Source: Bacteroides sp. CAG:545
GTDB taxonomy: Bacteria; Bacteroidota; Bacteroidia; Bacteroidales; UBA932
Assembly: GCA_000432515.1 (NCBI GenBank)
Contig: HF996013.1
Span: 40,199 to 104,198 of the forward strand
Length of the DNA stretch: 64,000 nucleotides
Direction: 5' to 3'
Both the position numbers and the translations under genes were made by a program. This document shows positions 63,156-64,000 of this stretch, one piece after another (the stretch's first letter is position 1; every line of letters begins with the position of its first letter). The notes beneath the pieces were generated by a model. That model ran no database searches, had not been told where the DNA came from, and was given only the letters and a program-made list of their open reading frames with translations.

Positions 63156-64000
63156 TTACTTATTGCAACGCACCGCCGCATAAGAAATGCATGCGCGCTT
63201 CACATTCTGGATTTTGGCACCATCATACGATATCGGAATCTGGGCATCATAACCCGACACATCCTTTGCCGGCATCAGACGCACATAGACATTGTCCTTT
63301 CCGAAAAGCTCCGCGGAAACCGGCAGAGTGAACGACATGTTCTTCGCGCCAGGGCAATGATATTGCCGGTATGACCCGTTCTTCGGATAGTCAGGCACCG
63401 AATATGTCCACTCGTTCCCGACAGATGTATATTGTACGATATCCCCGGTGTAGGAATCGGCCTTCAGGGTTTCCCAATTCTCGCCGTCAGACGAATATTT
63501 CAGCCACCAGTAGCGAGGTGCTCCCACATCCATTCCCACGGTATTGAACGCTGCAATCTGTACGGACAGCGGTGCATTGGCAATGCTCAGGTCCGCAGTC
63601 GAGAACTGTATCTGCCAATAATACTCTTCCAGTTTAGGGTCCGCATGGTTCCCCGAGCACCAGTAGGCGCCCATCCACGCAGGGCCTTTCGACTGAGGGA
63701 CAATGCCCGATGCTGAACCAGAAAGAGGTCCGAGCGAGCTCCAGTCCTGACTTGGCGAAATCGCCCTTAGTTCAGGGGTCGAATATGTAAAGCCAGGCTT
63801 TTCTTTAACATCGGCAAATCTGGTCCATTCACAAAGAATCTTCGTAAACGGTTCTCCGTCAAGCGCTATGTCGCTGCGGTGCTGCGGGCGGATCTGGTAT
63901 CTGCCTATATTGCCGAGTCCCGTCACATAGTCTGCAAGTCGGAAATCCATGGCTGCCGTGGCGCTGTCCCACTCGAAATTGTCGCAAGTTTCATTGACAA
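63156..64000 (-). CDS. Surface protein of unknown type, C-terminal part (cut by the window edge)
   Basis: The frame has no stop upstream to base 64000, so the ATG at 63950 is internal and the gene starts outside. About 280 residues are visible, including CDNFEWDSATAAMDFRLADY and the discoidin-like WWLKYSSDGENWETL. The visible part shows an F5/8-type or similar beta-sandwich fold with no catalytic motif. It heads the minus-strand run with the small peptide, the large lipoprotein and the GH gene. Confidence 0.6.
   Translation of the reverse strand, partial: VNETCDNFEWDSATAAMDFRLADYVTGLGNIGRYQIRPQHRSDIALDGEPFTKILCEWTRFADVKEKPGFTYSTPELRAISPSQDWSSLGPLSGSASGIVPQSKGPAWMGAYWCSGNHADPKLEEYYWQIQFSTADLSIANAPLSVQIAAFNTVGMDVGAPRYWWLKYSSDGENWETLKADSYTGDIVQYTSVGNEWTYSVPDYPKNGSYRQYHCPGAKNMSFTLPVSAELFGKDNVYVRLMPAKDVSGYDAQIPISYDGAKIQNVKRACISYAAVRCNK

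Noticed and set aside
59338..64000. Complete SusCD polysaccharide-utilisation locus
   Set aside because: The right end has surface lipoproteins and a glycosidase, but no SusC or SusD gene is in the window, so a PUL call is not supported.

Overview
The window looks like chromosome from a member of the Bacteroidales (Bacteroidota). The evidence is the recurrent TAnnTTTG promoter -7 boxes, lipoproteins with an SC or GC lipobox, BACON, FISUMP and fimbrillin-like surface modules, a membrane-anchored AraC regulator, a TPP riboswitch in front of a TonB-dependent receptor, and typical Bacteroidales housekeeping genes (glnS, DUF349, yidC, pssA, lpxB). I cannot fix the genus. No prophage, CRISPR array, rRNA or complete insertion sequence was seen.

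Layout. 0-7.9 kb: end of a membrane glycosyltransferase, tRNA-Cys, an M23 peptidase, trmO with a sodium symporter, a THUMP-like methyltransferase with ridA, and a phosphosugar mutase. 7.9-9.5 kb: a three-gene hipB-hipS-hipT type toxin-antitoxin locus. 9.5-18.4 kb: DPP-IV-like peptidase, RecD-like helicase, TrkH and a membrane sensor-like protein in one overlapping run, a repeat-containing exported protein, and glnS. 18.5-27.3 kb: exported transglutaminase-like and hydrolase proteins, a solitary Y1 (RAYT-like) transposase with two hairpins in its leader, then a lipoprotein cluster (one member frameshifted) divergent from a membrane AraC regulator.

28.5-35.7 kb is the most accessory-looking part: ogt, a Fic protein with its own DNA-binding domain and a 30-bp perfect palindrome over its promoter, a short-chain dehydrogenase, a HepT/MNT toxin-antitoxin pair whose antitoxin carries an XRE domain, a TauE permease, an ECF sigma operon, a 162-bp nested inverted-repeat element, a DUF1643 gene, and an HD hydrolase coupled to an uncharacterised 54-residue protein.

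35.9-59.3 kb is mainly core metabolism: metallophosphoesterase, flavodiiron protein, C1 peptidase, pssA, rubrerythrin, GH25 lysozyme, serine dehydratase, a HAL/TAL-type ammonia-lyase, GAPDH, surE-lpxB, YggS, yidC-DUF349, trmD, a TPP-riboswitch-controlled outer membrane receptor, glutamine cyclotransferase and pyrG. 59.3-64 kb is the downstream part of a surface glycan-type operon: a partial lipoprotein-like gene, a small peptide gene put out of frame by a G8 tract, a large repeat lipoprotein and a GH5-like glycosidase.

Cross-cutting signals. The heptamer GTCAATG/CATTGAC occurs about 90 times by manual count, in both orientations and also outside genes, against about 8 expected by chance. Three toxin-like loci (hip, fic, mnt-hepT) share one design: a DNA-binding domain encoded in the locus, a TTG-N20-TAnnTTTG promoter, and a palindrome on or beside that promoter.
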